Below are positions 17,913-25,855 of a stretch of DNA of 64,000 nucleotides, one piece after another (position 1 is the first letter of the stretch; every line of letters begins with the position of its first letter). Under the pieces are notes generated by a model. That model had not been told where the DNA came from and did not search any database. It worked only from the letters and a program-made list of their open reading frames with translations. A program made the position numbers and the translations under genes. Source of the DNA: Sediminibacterium sp. TEGAF015 (lineage in GTDB: Bacteria > Bacteroidota > Bacteroidia > Chitinophagales > Chitinophagaceae); contig NZ_AP026683.1 in the NCBI RefSeq assembly GCF_025997995.1, positions 1,488,501-1,552,500 on the forward strand, given 5' to 3'.

Positions 17913-18632
17913 TTATATAAATTTAGATTCTAAAAGTTTAATTTTATCAAATATAATAGGAGGATAATATGAATGTGCATCTGCACAAATAGTGCATTTT
18001 CCAGTTTTAATATTAATATCGTCATCAAGGTCTTGATAAGGAAAAATATTGAATAATAATTCGTGTTGCAAAAGATTTCTATAAAATAAAATATGTTGTG
18101 ATTTTGAAGAAATAGTATCAATGCGATTGAATAATTCTTCTGCACTTTTCAAAATACTTAATAATTCTCTTACTCCATCATACATAAGTACATCATCTGT
18201 ATTATGAATATCTACTTTCATTTGTTCCAAATCATTTAAGAAACATTTTATGGCTCTTTTTCCATACAACAGTTGTTTTCCATTTGCATCAGAAAACTCA
18301 TAACTGAAATTTTTTATTGTTTCTTGAAAGAAAGAATAAAAAGTCCGTATTTGTTCTGTATTGTGTTGTTGTTCTTCCTTTATATTGTCTTTTTCTATTT
18401 GATTTTGCACTATGCCATTTGCTGAAAGTTGAGCTTTTAACGCTAAATATAGAAGTATAGAGCCAATGAGTTGAGAAATAGGATTTGTTATACCGCCAAT
18501 CGCATCGCCAACAACGCCAAAATTACCAATGCCTGTTTTATTGAGCAATGGAAGTAGTAATGGAAATAAAAATGTTAATAAAATACCAAAAAGCAAGAGC
18601 CATTTTGCATTTTTATCAAGACTATTTTTCAT
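17913..18632 (-). CDS. Two-helix membrane protein, putAbiC-like (cassette A)
   Basis: 239 residues. Two N-terminal membrane segments (about 10-31 and 50-68) flank GDAIGGITNPISQLIG, followed by a charged helical region (QNQIEKDNIKEEQQHNTEQ) and a soluble domain with FYRNLLQHELLF. This order resembles putative phage abortive infection (putAbiC) proteins, which start with a G-x-GGxxNP hairpin and an FF...H helical domain. The resemblance is by eye. If right, it is a defence gene inside a redox cassette. Confidence 0.6.
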   Translation of the reverse strand: MKNSLDKNAKWLLLFGILLTFLFPLLLPLLNKTGIGNFGVVGDAIGGITNPISQLIGSILLYLALKAQLSANGIVQNQIEKDNIKEEQQHNTEQIRTFYSFFQETIKNFSYEFSDANGKQLLYGKRAIKCFLNDLEQMKVDIHNTDDVLMYDGVRELLSILKSAEELFNRIDTISSKSQHILFYRNLLQHELLFNIFPYQDLDDDINIKTGKCTICADAHSYYPPIIFDKIKLLESKFI

Positions 18633-18678
18633 TCTTTATTTTTTAAATTGCTTCATTAAAAATTTATGTCTTCGTCCA

Positions 18679-19650
18679 TTATTTCTTTAGTTTATCCTGA
18701 TAAAGCGATTTTAATTTTGCTAATTTTGGATTTATTACTGCCATACAATAACCAGTTTCGCTATTGCGATTGTAATAGTCTTGGTGATTGGCTTCTGCCT
18801 TATGGAAATGTTCAAACATTTTCACTTCTGTTACTATCATATCATCGTAGGCAGATTGAACATCTTCAATGACCTTTAATGCTTGCATTTTTTCATCGTC
18901 TGTTCTGTAAAAAATAATGCTACGATATTGTGTTCCTCTATCAGCACCTTGTTTATTTATAGTCGTAGGATTGTGAGTAGTTAAATGGATTTTCACTAAA
19001 TCTTCAAAGCTAATTTCAGAAGGTAAATAAGTAATTTCAATTACTTCAGCGTGACCAGTAGTTCCAGAACAGACTTCTCTATATGTAGGATTTATAATTT
19101 CACCACCACTATAACCACTCTCTACATTTACAACTCCTTTTAATTGCTGAAACATAGCTTCTGTGCACCAAAAACAACCACCACCAAATGTAACTTTTTT
19201 CTCATCAGATTTTACTTTTTTCAGAGCAACAGCATTTATGCAAAATCTCAATCCACTTGGCATAGGACCATCTTGAAACACGTGACCTAAATGAGCATCA
19301 CAAGTGCTACAAGTTGTCTCTATTCGATACATACCAAACGTAACATCTTTGATATAATTGATTGTATTCTCTTTTATCGGCTGTGTAAAACTAGGCCACC
19401 CAGTTCCACTTTGAAATTTTTCTTCGCTGTCAAAAAGTACAGTGTTACAACAAACACAGGCATATTTGCCGGGTTCAAACAAATTGCACATTTCGGAGCT
19501 ATGAGCTCTTTCTGTTCCTTTTTTACGAGTTACGTAAAATTGTTCTTCGGTAAGAAGTGATTTCCATTCCTCTTCCGATTTTTCTATTCTTTGGTCTGGG
19601 TTAAGATTGCCATTATTGGCTAATCTTATTACATCTATCCATTTTTGCAT
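18679..19650 (-). CDS. msrBA: Bifunctional methionine sulfoxide reductase MsrB-MsrA (cassette A)
   Basis: 323 residues from the ATG at 19650; an in-frame start at 19683 would overlap the upstream gene and is less likely. The N-terminal MsrB domain has zinc cysteines (CVCC, CSTC), GTGWPSF, and the catalytic RFCINAVAL. The C-terminal MsrA domain has GGGCFWCTEAMF, with the catalytic Cys, then GYSGG and later HFHKAEANHQDYY. Together they reduce both stereoisomers of oxidised methionine. The B-A order is opposite to many fusions, but known. It fits the oxidant-repair theme of the cassette. Confidence 0.93.
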   Translation of the reverse strand: MQKWIDVIRLANNGNLNPDQRIEKSEEEWKSLLTEEQFYVTRKKGTERAHSSEMCNLFEPGKYACVCCNTVLFDSEEKFQSGTGWPSFTQPIKENTINYIKDVTFGMYRIETTCSTCDAHLGHVFQDGPMPSGLRFCINAVALKKVKSDEKKVTFGGGCFWCTEAMFQQLKGVVNVESGYSGGEIINPTYREVCSGTTGHAEVIEITYLPSEISFEDLVKIHLTTHNPTTINKQGADRGTQYRSIIFYRTDDEKMQALKVIEDVQSAYDDMIVTEVKMFEHFHKAEANHQDYYNRNSETGYCMAVINPKLAKLKSLYQDKLKK

Positions 19651-19657
19651 ATAAAAT

Positions 19658-20152
19658 TTATTTAATTGTTTGTAAAAATTCAATTGCTTTTTCGGTATTC
19701 AAATGAAAATCATTGAATACTACTTTTCCTTCTTGGTTTATAAAAATAAACCAAGGAGTTCCTCCTGTTCTATAATGATACATTACTGTTGAAATATTTT
19801 GCGTGCTTTCATCTCCTTCATCTTGTCCAAAAGGAATTTCCAACTTATACTGCTTTTGTGTTTCTTTTAGCTTTTCAAAAGTATTTTGATTTTTACCTTC
19901 AAACACTGATTGAATAGCAAAGAATTTAATAGCTTGGTTGTTTTTTAATGCAGTGACCATTTGTTGTAACGAAGGCAAGCCTATTTTATGACAGCCAGGA
20001 CACCAACTTTGAAAACAATACAAAACAATAAACTTTCCTTTAAAATTAGATAATTGTATAGGTTCAGTATCTTTTCCATTTGCATCAATCCATTTAAATT
20101 TTTCCAGTTCTGGGGCATCAAATCCCTCTATACCATATTTTTTATTATTCAT
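19658..20152 (-). CDS. TlpA/AhpC-type thioredoxin-like protein (cassette A)
   Basis: 164 residues with a thioredoxin fold. The active site is SWCPGCHKIG at about residue 49-58; later GGTPWFIFINQEGKVVF carries the cis-Pro. No signal peptide or lipobox, so likely cytoplasmic. It overlaps the 68-residue gene upstream by 4 bases. It could supply electrons to MsrBA or OsmC in the same cassette, which is inference. Confidence 0.88.
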   Translation of the reverse strand: MNNKKYGIEGFDAPELEKFKWIDANGKDTEPIQLSNFKGKFIVLYCFQSWCPGCHKIGLPSLQQMVTALKNNQAIKFFAIQSVFEGKNQNTFEKLKETQKQYKLEIPFGQDEGDESTQNISTVMYHYRTGGTPWFIFINQEGKVVFNDFHLNTEKAIEFLQTIK

Positions 20153-20355
20153 TTACCATTTTTATTTATAAGTAATTTAAACACAGATTTCGCAAATCTA
20201 ACATATTCATTTGCTTTTAAGTCAAATACTACCCATTTGTAAATGTTTCCATATGGACACAATGGAGCATTTGTTTCGCTTCCACTACGTAATTCGTATC
20301 TATTTGGATCTATATCATATTCTACTTTTCTTATCCTTTTCAATTCAGGTTTCAT
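20149..20355 (-). CDS. Small protein, first gene of cassette A
   Basis: 68 residues; begins 32 bases inside the cassette boundary and overlaps the next gene by 4 bases, which supports it as real. Contains ELRSGSETNAPLCPYGNIYKW, with one Cys, and a basic tail. I recognise no family. It may be a small redox partner or a leader peptide for the operon. Confidence 0.6.
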   Translation of the reverse strand: MKPELKRIRKVEYDIDPNRYELRSGSETNAPLCPYGNIYKWVVFDLKANEYVRFAKSVFKLLINKNGK

Positions 20356-20381
20356 TGTTCCTTGTTTTGGCTTGGCATTGC

Positions 20382-20516
20382 CACTAACACTTAAAAGTAC
20401 GCGTTCACTAAAATATAAAAAAGTTTAAATCAATCATTTATAATTGCGCTTTCGGGAGTAGCTGAAATCATGATACTTAAAATAACGCGTCTGTCTACTT
20501 ATAAATACGCAGAAGG
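20382..20516 (-). other. Putative attI region
   Basis: Between the recombinase stop and the first cassette. The exchange box on the minus strand is GTTAGTG (20388-20382), preceded by AAGT. Unlike the attC-like sites this side has no long inverted repeat, as expected for attI. It lies downstream of the recombinase gene, not upstream as in class 1 integrons. Confidence 0.6.
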
Positions 20517-21671
20517 TTACCAATTTAGTTTATCTAGTGGACTTTCAATTTTTCCAATCGCCACCCTACTAACATGGGTATATAGCATGGTAGTTCGGAT
20601 GCTGTTATGCCCAAGTAGGGCTTGAATGATTCTTATATCTGTTCCTGCTTCCATCAAATGTGTTGCATAACTATGTCTCAACATATGTACGCTTCCTTGT
20701 TTATCAGTTACTTTTTGTTTGGCCAAATGCATTACTTCTTGAACAGATCTAGTACTATATGCTCCCCCAAATTGGCCCTCGAATAAATATTCCTTAGGCT
20801 TATATAAAAGAAAATACTTTCTTAATGTTTCAAGTAATATTCGTGATAATGGAACCATGCGGTCCTTCTTTCCTTTTGCACCTTGTATATGTATCATCAT
20901 TCTTTTGCTATCTATATTTTTTAGTTTTAAACCAACAATTTCACTTACTCTAAGTCCTGCGGAATAGCCAGTCATAATCATTGTTCTGTGTTTAATGTTT
21001 TTAATATTCTTAATTAAATCCATCACCTCCTCCTCTGCTAAAATTGCGGGCAACTTAAATGGCTTCTTTGGTCTAGGTAAATCATAAAATTCTTTCCCCC
21101 TTTCCATTACTTGTTCAAAATAAAATTTAATGGCATTTACTGTGGTGTGCACTTTTGTTTCACTACAACCTTGTTCTTTTAATAACCATAATAAATAAGA
21201 TTGAACATGATTTTTATCTAAATCATTGACAGATCTTTCTTTAAGTAATCGCAACAATAATCGAAACTCATATAAATAATTTTTGATAGTATTTGGACTA
21301 TATCCTTTTACAATCAGTTTATTTCGCATTGATTCGTATGCTAAAATATTGTCTTTGGATAAAGGAAATTTTACCAGACTAATTGCGGTGACTTTTTTTA
21401 TTGGTTCTGTTATGTCTGTATTTACAATGCTTCTTTGTTCAAGGTATTTTCTAAGTTCATCTGTGTTCAAATAAAAATACAGAGTCGCTTGTTTTTTAAA
21501 ATGTTCAAATGCCTCTCTAGTACATTTAATAAACCAGATTCTTTCTTTGTGGCACCAAAATATGCCAGTCAATTTTTTGATTGTTGTTTTGAAATAAGCT
21601 GTATTTGGCCCATGTATACTAATGCACTCTATCCCTTTATAATAGAATGGCTTTAACGCTATTGTAATCAT
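20517..21671 (-). CDS. Tyrosine recombinase of the cassette array
   Basis: 384 residues. Catalytic set: R241 (AGLRVSE), K266 (GAKGKKD), H329 and R332 (HMLRH), H355 (LGHNSIRTT) and Y364 (LYTHVS). A SAM-like core-binding domain lies at about 105-195. Residues 1-100 form an extra beta-rich domain (IKKLTGIFWCHKERIWFIK) absent from XerC/XerD. Between K266 and H329 there are only 62 residues, with no integron-integrase-specific insertion. Its place beside the array makes it the likely enzyme for cassette exchange. That link is inferred from position; such XerD-like recombinases are frequent in Bacteroidota. Confidence 0.85.
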   Translation of the reverse strand: MITIALKPFYYKGIECISIHGPNTAYFKTTIKKLTGIFWCHKERIWFIKCTREAFEHFKKQATLYFYLNTDELRKYLEQRSIVNTDITEPIKKVTAISLVKFPLSKDNILAYESMRNKLIVKGYSPNTIKNYLYEFRLLLRLLKERSVNDLDKNHVQSYLLWLLKEQGCSETKVHTTVNAIKFYFEQVMERGKEFYDLPRPKKPFKLPAILAEEEVMDLIKNIKNIKHRTMIMTGYSAGLRVSEIVGLKLKNIDSKRMMIHIQGAKGKKDRMVPLSRILLETLRKYFLLYKPKEYLFEGQFGGAYSTRSVQEVMHLAKQKVTDKQGSVHMLRHSYATHLMEAGTDIRIIQALLGHNSIRTTMLYTHVSRVAIGKIESPLDKLNW

Positions 21672-21890
21672 GGATTCAAGTAAAATAAATTACGTGAGTC
21701 CAAAAACCGTATTTATACTTGATTTTACATTATACTATATATAGCAAAGCCTCCTGAGTCCCTGACATAGCTGTCATAGGTCAGTAATTACTAACAGTAG
21801 TATTAATTGGGGGAGAATATTTAAAGTAACAATTGGGGTATTGTGAATATAACAAAATTTGAGAATACAACAAAAATCAGAACTATTCAT
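21672..21890. other. Gene-free stretch upstream of the recombinase
   Basis: AT-rich. It holds a short palindrome TGACATAGCTGTCA near 21764 and presumably the recombinase promoter; no attC-like arms and no open frame of note. Confidence 0.4.
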
Positions 21891-22584
21891 TTATTGCCAT
21901 AGTTCTTCTTCTAACCAATTTTTAGGGAATCCCATCTCCTTAGTCTGCGCCAATGGGCAAGTTTTCATCAATTCTTTAAGTCTATCATTAAATGTTGATC
22001 CTGGACTAATTATCTTAAGAATGTATGAAATGCAAGATAACGTTGCATAGAGTTTGTTTGGATAAACTGATTTTTCATTTAAGAAAAGATATGTCGGATT
22101 CGTTGGTAGTTTAATTTTAATCAATCGTCTATTCCAAACGCGTCCATGATGCGCGCAAATATTTCTCAAAGTACTAAAACAAAGTATCCAGTTTTCAATT
22201 ACTGTAACATCTTTTAAACCGAAATGGTTGGTAATAGCCAATTTTTCGGGGCTTTTACTCAAGTTTTGAAAAATCTTAGAAAGCAGGCCCATACTACTTA
22301 CTTCTAAACTCATCCAGCAAGGGGGCTCAGTAGGGTTCGTATACTTTTGTTTATAATGATCAATAAAAGTCTCATTGCTTCTATCAATTTCTTTCTGCAA
22401 GCTATCTAGATGATTTGCAAACCTCATCGGGTCTCTATACAATTCAGGTTTTAATTGCCAATGACTACCGTGATTTAAGAGAAAGACAACTTTCCGCATT
22501 AGCCTCGTTGTTAAAGCTTAAGCCACGAGATTTAAGCTTTTCTATTTGTTCGGCTATAGTAATTGGCAACTTTGAGTACTTCAT
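21891..22584 (-). pseudogene. Abi-family (AbiD/AbiF-type) gene with internal deletion and frameshift
   Basis: From the ATG at 22584 the frame reads MKYSKLPITIAEQIEKLKSR, RGLSFNNEANAESCLS and soon stops: the normal N-terminus of Abi_2 proteins. A second frame resumes at about 22499 with HGSHWQL, NETFIDHYKQKYT, PPCWMSLEVSSMG and RNICAHHGRVWNRR, the middle and end of the same family, including the HEPN-like RN...H motif. The segment that normally carries the GYYRL motif and about 65 further residues is missing at the junction. The gene is thus broken by a deletion, not just a shifted frame. It was an abortive-infection type gene. Confidence 0.85.
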
Positions 22585-22974
22585 AGTAAAAAAGGTTTGA
22601 AGCTACCCTTATAAAAATCGAAAACCAGCCCGGGTGCGCTGTTCAAATGGGAAGCGTGGCTGGTATTATTGTTACAAATGTAAAGTATCCTTTTTATTGG
22701 TGCCATTTTTAGTACATAAAATTTTACTAATTATTCAACTTTCTTTTGAATTTCTATAAATATGATTCATCTACTCAAAGCTGTTTGAAGGTATGGAATA
22801 TTAATTTTGTTTTGAAATGTGAGTGAGAATTGTCGGCGAGGAATTGTCGGCTCCACTACGTTGCGCCGACTTTCTGGTTGGGGGGCTTAACACAAAACCT
22901 CCAATGGCTTCGCCATTGTGGTTTTTAATGCTTATCCGCTCCAGCAAGCAAGCTTGCTTCGCGTCTGCGCATTA
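22585..22974. other. Gene-free stretch between Abi remnant and tRNA-Met
   Basis: Holds a hairpin at about 22627-22665 (CCAGCC ... GGCTGG), a direct repeat GAATTGTCGGC twice near 22830, and a small hairpin AATGGCTTCGCCATT near 22907. No gene seen. It is the transition from accessory to core sequence. Confidence 0.5.
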
Positions 22975-23004
22975 AAAAACCCCTCAACTGCGTTGAGAGG
23001 TTTC
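22975..23004 (-). terminator. Rho-independent terminator of tRNA-Met
   Basis: On the minus strand CCTCTCAAC-GCA-GTTGAGGGG is followed by TTTTTT, immediately after the tRNA 3' end. Confidence 0.85.
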
Positions 23005-23008
23005 GTGT

Positions 23009-23081
23009 AGCGAGGATGGGAATTGAACCCATCACCTCAGGGTTATGAATCCTGCGCTCTAACCAACTGAGCTACCTCGCC
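23009..23081 (-). tRNA. tRNA-Met (CAT)
   Basis: 73 nt on the minus strand: acceptor GGCGAGG/CCTCGCT, D-arm GCTCAGTTGGTTAGAGC, anticodon loop TTCATAA and T-arm GGGTTCAATTCCC, with discriminator A and no encoded CCA. Its 3' end faces the accessory region, the usual orientation for islands placed at tRNA genes. Whether it is elongator or an Ile-type CAT tRNA cannot be fully excluded, but the sequence fits elongator Met. Confidence 0.93.
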
Positions 23082-23127
23082 GTCCTTTCGGGGTGCAAAT
23101 ATAGGGGGTTTCGGTAAAAAGAAAAAG

Positions 23128-25194
23128 CTAGTAGTTCAACAATTTGCCGATTCTTTCGGCTACTTTGTTGGCCGTGGGTAGCATAGCCGATTCCAGGGCC
23201 ACATTTATGGGCACAGCCGGTAAGTTTTTGGCGCCCATTACTTCTACTTTGGCGTCCAAAAAGTGGTAGCAATCGTTAGAAATACGAAGCGATAGAGCCT
23301 CGGCAAAGGAGTTATTTTGTTGTTCCTCGCTTAGCACCAGTACTTTTCCGTGTCTTTTTACTGCGGTAAATACGGTTTCTTCGTCCAGTGGAAACAAGGT
23401 TCTTAGGTCTACGATTTCTACTTGTCCTGCATATCTTTCTGCTGCGGCTTTGGCCCAGTAAACGCCCATTCCATAAGTGATTACGCACATGGTCTCTCCT
23501 TTGCGTACCAAATCCATATCGGCTGTTTGTACCACATTGGCTTTCCCCAATGGCAATACATAGTCCTTGGAAGGTTCGGTGGCCCTGGCAGCGTCTGTGC
23601 CGGGTACCTTGCTCCAGTACAAACCCTTATGCTCTAGCATAATCACAGGGTTCGGGTCTAAGAAGGCAGCTTTCATCAATCCCTTCATATCTGCCGCATT
23701 CGATGGATAGACCACTTTGATCCCTTTGATGGTTAACAAAGTGCTCTCGATGCTTCCGCTATGATAAGGTCCGCCGCCGCCGTATGCCCCTACGGGTACG
23801 CGCAACAGCATTTGAACAGGATATTTTCCGTTCGATAAATAACAAGACTTCGATACTTCCGTTACCAACTGGTTAAAGCCGGGATAGATATAATCGCCAA
23901 ACTGCACTTCCACAATGGGTTTCATGCCCATGGCCGATAAGCCCACAGTGGATCCGATAATATAGGCCTCTTGTATGGCCGTATTAAAGACTCTATTGTC
24001 TCCGTATTTTTCTGCGAGCGTTGCCGCTTCTCTGAACACACCTCCTAATCTTCCACCCACATCCTGGCCGTATAAAATGGCTTCTTCGTGTTCAGCTAAT
24101 ATTTCGTCTATGGCGTGTAATGCCGCGTCCACCATGAGTATGCGCTCTGCTCCCTTCGGTACTCTTTCGCCTGTTTCTTCTCTTACCGGTGTAGGAACAA
24201 ATACATGTTCTTCCACCGAACGTATATCGGGTTCTGCTGCAGCTTGCGCTCTTTTAAAATCTTCTAACACTAATTCCAATGCATCGGCTTCTATCTGATT
24301 GATCTCTGCATCGGTAAAGCCCACGCCCGTTAACAACAATCTGAGTTTAGGGATGGGATCGTATAAGCCGTGTTTCAATAAGTCTTCGCGGCTACGGTAA
24401 AATTCTTTTCTTACGCCACTGGTATGGTGCCCTAACAAAGGAACTTTCGCATGCACCAATACGGGCTTGCGCTCATTGCGGGCATAGTTCACGGCCTGCT
24501 CCATGGTTTCAAAACAGCGCATGAAATCGCTGCCATCTACCTGCATGCGCTTTAATCCCTTAAAGCCACTTGCATATTCATATGCATTCGTGGTTCTGAT
24601 TTCTTCTGCAGTAGCACTGATGCTCCACTGGTTATCTTGCACCAAATAAACAATCGGTAATTCTTTCAATACCGCAAACTGTAAAGCTTCACTCACTTCT
24701 CCCTCACTCATACAGCCATCTCCCAATGAACAAACGACTACAGGCGATTTGCCATCTGCAGACTTACGCAAACGGCCGGGTAAATTCTTTTCCAAATGTT
24801 GTACGCCCTGCGCCAAACCCGTGGTGGGTATGGCTTGCATGCCGGTAGCACTACTTTGGTGTATAATGGAGGGTCGGTTCGGATCCTTACTGCTCGGATG
24901 ACAGTAATAAGATCTACCGCCCGAAAAGGGATCGTCTTTTTTTGCGAGCAATTGCAGCATTAACTCGTAGGGAGTAAAACCGACTGCCAGCATTAAGCTG
25001 TCGTCTCTATAATAAGGGCTCACCCAATCGCAGGGCTCCAATTGCAGACCGGTAGCCAGTTGTATGGCTTCGTGTCCACGCGAAGTGGAGTGCACATATT
25101 TACATACCGCACGATTGGCATCGTAGGTTTCACTCATAGACTTGGCAGTCATCATGAGTTTATAGGCCTGTAATAATATGCTGGGGGTTAACAT
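23128..25194 (-). CDS. 2-oxoacid dehydrogenase E1, fused alpha and beta subunits
   Basis: 688 residues. The first half (to about 330) is an E1-alpha domain with the TPP motif GDGCMSEGEVSEAL followed by QDNQWSIS; the second half (about 345-688) is an E1-beta domain with EAYIIGSTVGLSAMGMKPIVE and GAYGGGGPYHSG. Such fusions in Bacteroidota decarboxylate branched-chain 2-oxoacids (or pyruvate-type substrates) and pass the acyl group to E2 lipoyl domains. The E2 and E3 genes are not here. The start overlaps the upstream FAH-family stop (TAATG), so both are co-transcribed. Substrate not proven. Confidence 0.93.
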   Translation of the reverse strand: MLTPSILLQAYKLMMTAKSMSETYDANRAVCKYVHSTSRGHEAIQLATGLQLEPCDWVSPYYRDDSLMLAVGFTPYELMLQLLAKKDDPFSGGRSYYCHPSSKDPNRPSIIHQSSATGMQAIPTTGLAQGVQHLEKNLPGRLRKSADGKSPVVVCSLGDGCMSEGEVSEALQFAVLKELPIVYLVQDNQWSISATAEEIRTTNAYEYASGFKGLKRMQVDGSDFMRCFETMEQAVNYARNERKPVLVHAKVPLLGHHTSGVRKEFYRSREDLLKHGLYDPIPKLRLLLTGVGFTDAEINQIEADALELVLEDFKRAQAAAEPDIRSVEEHVFVPTPVREETGERVPKGAERILMVDAALHAIDEILAEHEEAILYGQDVGGRLGGVFREAATLAEKYGDNRVFNTAIQEAYIIGSTVGLSAMGMKPIVEVQFGDYIYPGFNQLVTEVSKSCYLSNGKYPVQMLLRVPVGAYGGGGPYHSGSIESTLLTIKGIKVVYPSNAADMKGLMKAAFLDPNPVIMLEHKGLYWSKVPGTDAARATEPSKDYVLPLGKANVVQTADMDLVRKGETMCVITYGMGVYWAKAAAERYAGQVEIVDLRTLFPLDEETVFTAVKRHGKVLVLSEEQQNNSFAEALSLRISNDCYHFLDAKVEVMGAKNLPAVPINVALESAMLPTANKVAERIGKLLNY

Positions 25195-25805
25195 TATTTA
25201 ATCTCGAGTTCAAACATTTTTTGATCCGCTAAAAATCCCTGTAACTGATCGCCTACCACACATTCACCTACACCGGCAGGGGTTCCGGTATAAATCATAT
25301 CTCCAATATTCAATGAGAAATAGCGGGAGATATGCGATACAATATGATCGAATGAAAAAATCATGTCTTGTGTATTGCCTAGTTGCACTTGTTTGCCATT
25401 CTGGTTCAAAGAGAATACAATGGGTCCCTTGCGCATCTCTTCACTAAAGAGTACCCAATTACCGGCTACGGCTGAATTGTCCCAGGCTTTGGCTTTTTCC
25501 CAGGGCAGCCCCTTCTTCTTTAAATTGGCTTGTATATCTCTGGCAGTAAAATCGATGCCTACAGTAAGGGCATCGTAGTATTTATGGGCCTGGTCTTCGC
25601 TGATGTATTTGCCGTTCTTGCTAATACGCAATACCAACTCTACTTCGTAATGTAATTCGTTGGAAAATTCGGGATAATAGAATGGCGTATTGGGCTGCAA
25701 GAGCGCAGTCTTCGGTTTCATGAAAATAACCGGCTCTTCAGGAACAGCGTTGCCAAGTTCTTTTGCATGATCGGCATAATTTCGGCCAACGCAAAATATT
25801 TTCAT
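25194..25805 (-). CDS. Fumarylacetoacetate hydrolase (FAH) family protein
   Basis: 203 residues starting MKIFCVGRNYADHAKELGN at 25805; the earlier possible start at 25817 adds four residues that do not match the family. Metal-binding acids are in HYEVELVLRI, VGIDFTARD and the C-terminal GDMIYTGTPAGVG. The family includes oxaloacetate decarboxylases, acylpyruvases and isomerases; substrate cannot be told. Its coupling to the 2-oxoacid dehydrogenase suggests work on 2-oxoacids. Confidence 0.9.
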   Translation of the reverse strand: MKIFCVGRNYADHAKELGNAVPEEPVIFMKPKTALLQPNTPFYYPEFSNELHYEVELVLRISKNGKYISEDQAHKYYDALTVGIDFTARDIQANLKKKGLPWEKAKAWDNSAVAGNWVLFSEEMRKGPIVFSLNQNGKQVQLGNTQDMIFSFDHIVSHISRYFSLNIGDMIYTGTPAGVGECVVGDQLQGFLADQKMFELEIK

Positions 25806-25855
25806 AGTACAGCTCATTATATTCCATCACTATAACTATGAAAGGGTGTATTTTA

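Larger units (their letters stand above)
10088..21671 (-). mobile_element. Integron-like element: tyrosine recombinase, attI candidate, eight cassettes
   Basis: Eight attC-like sites (named A to H from the recombinase outward) alternate with minus-strand genes. Deduced cassettes: A 20387-17368, B 17366-15061, C 15059-14251, D 14249-13554, E 13552-12800, F 12798-12060, G 12058-11143, H 11141-10089. Each begins TT... just after a G, and the first 7-12 bases are the reverse complement of the 5' end of its own attC-like site. First start codons lie 25-81 bases from each boundary, and most stop codons 6-15 bases from the next site, as in integron cassettes. The recombinase reads in the cassette direction, a layout known for Treponema denticola. 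Confidence 0.85.

Noticed and set aside
20517..21671. Calling the recombinase a canonical integron integrase IntI
   Set aside because: The stretch between the catalytic Lys and the HxxR motif is too short to hold the IntI-specific insertion.
21891..22584. Programmed frameshift in the Abi-family gene
   Set aside because: Besides the frame change about 65 residues of the family core are missing, so a simple shift would not restore the protein.
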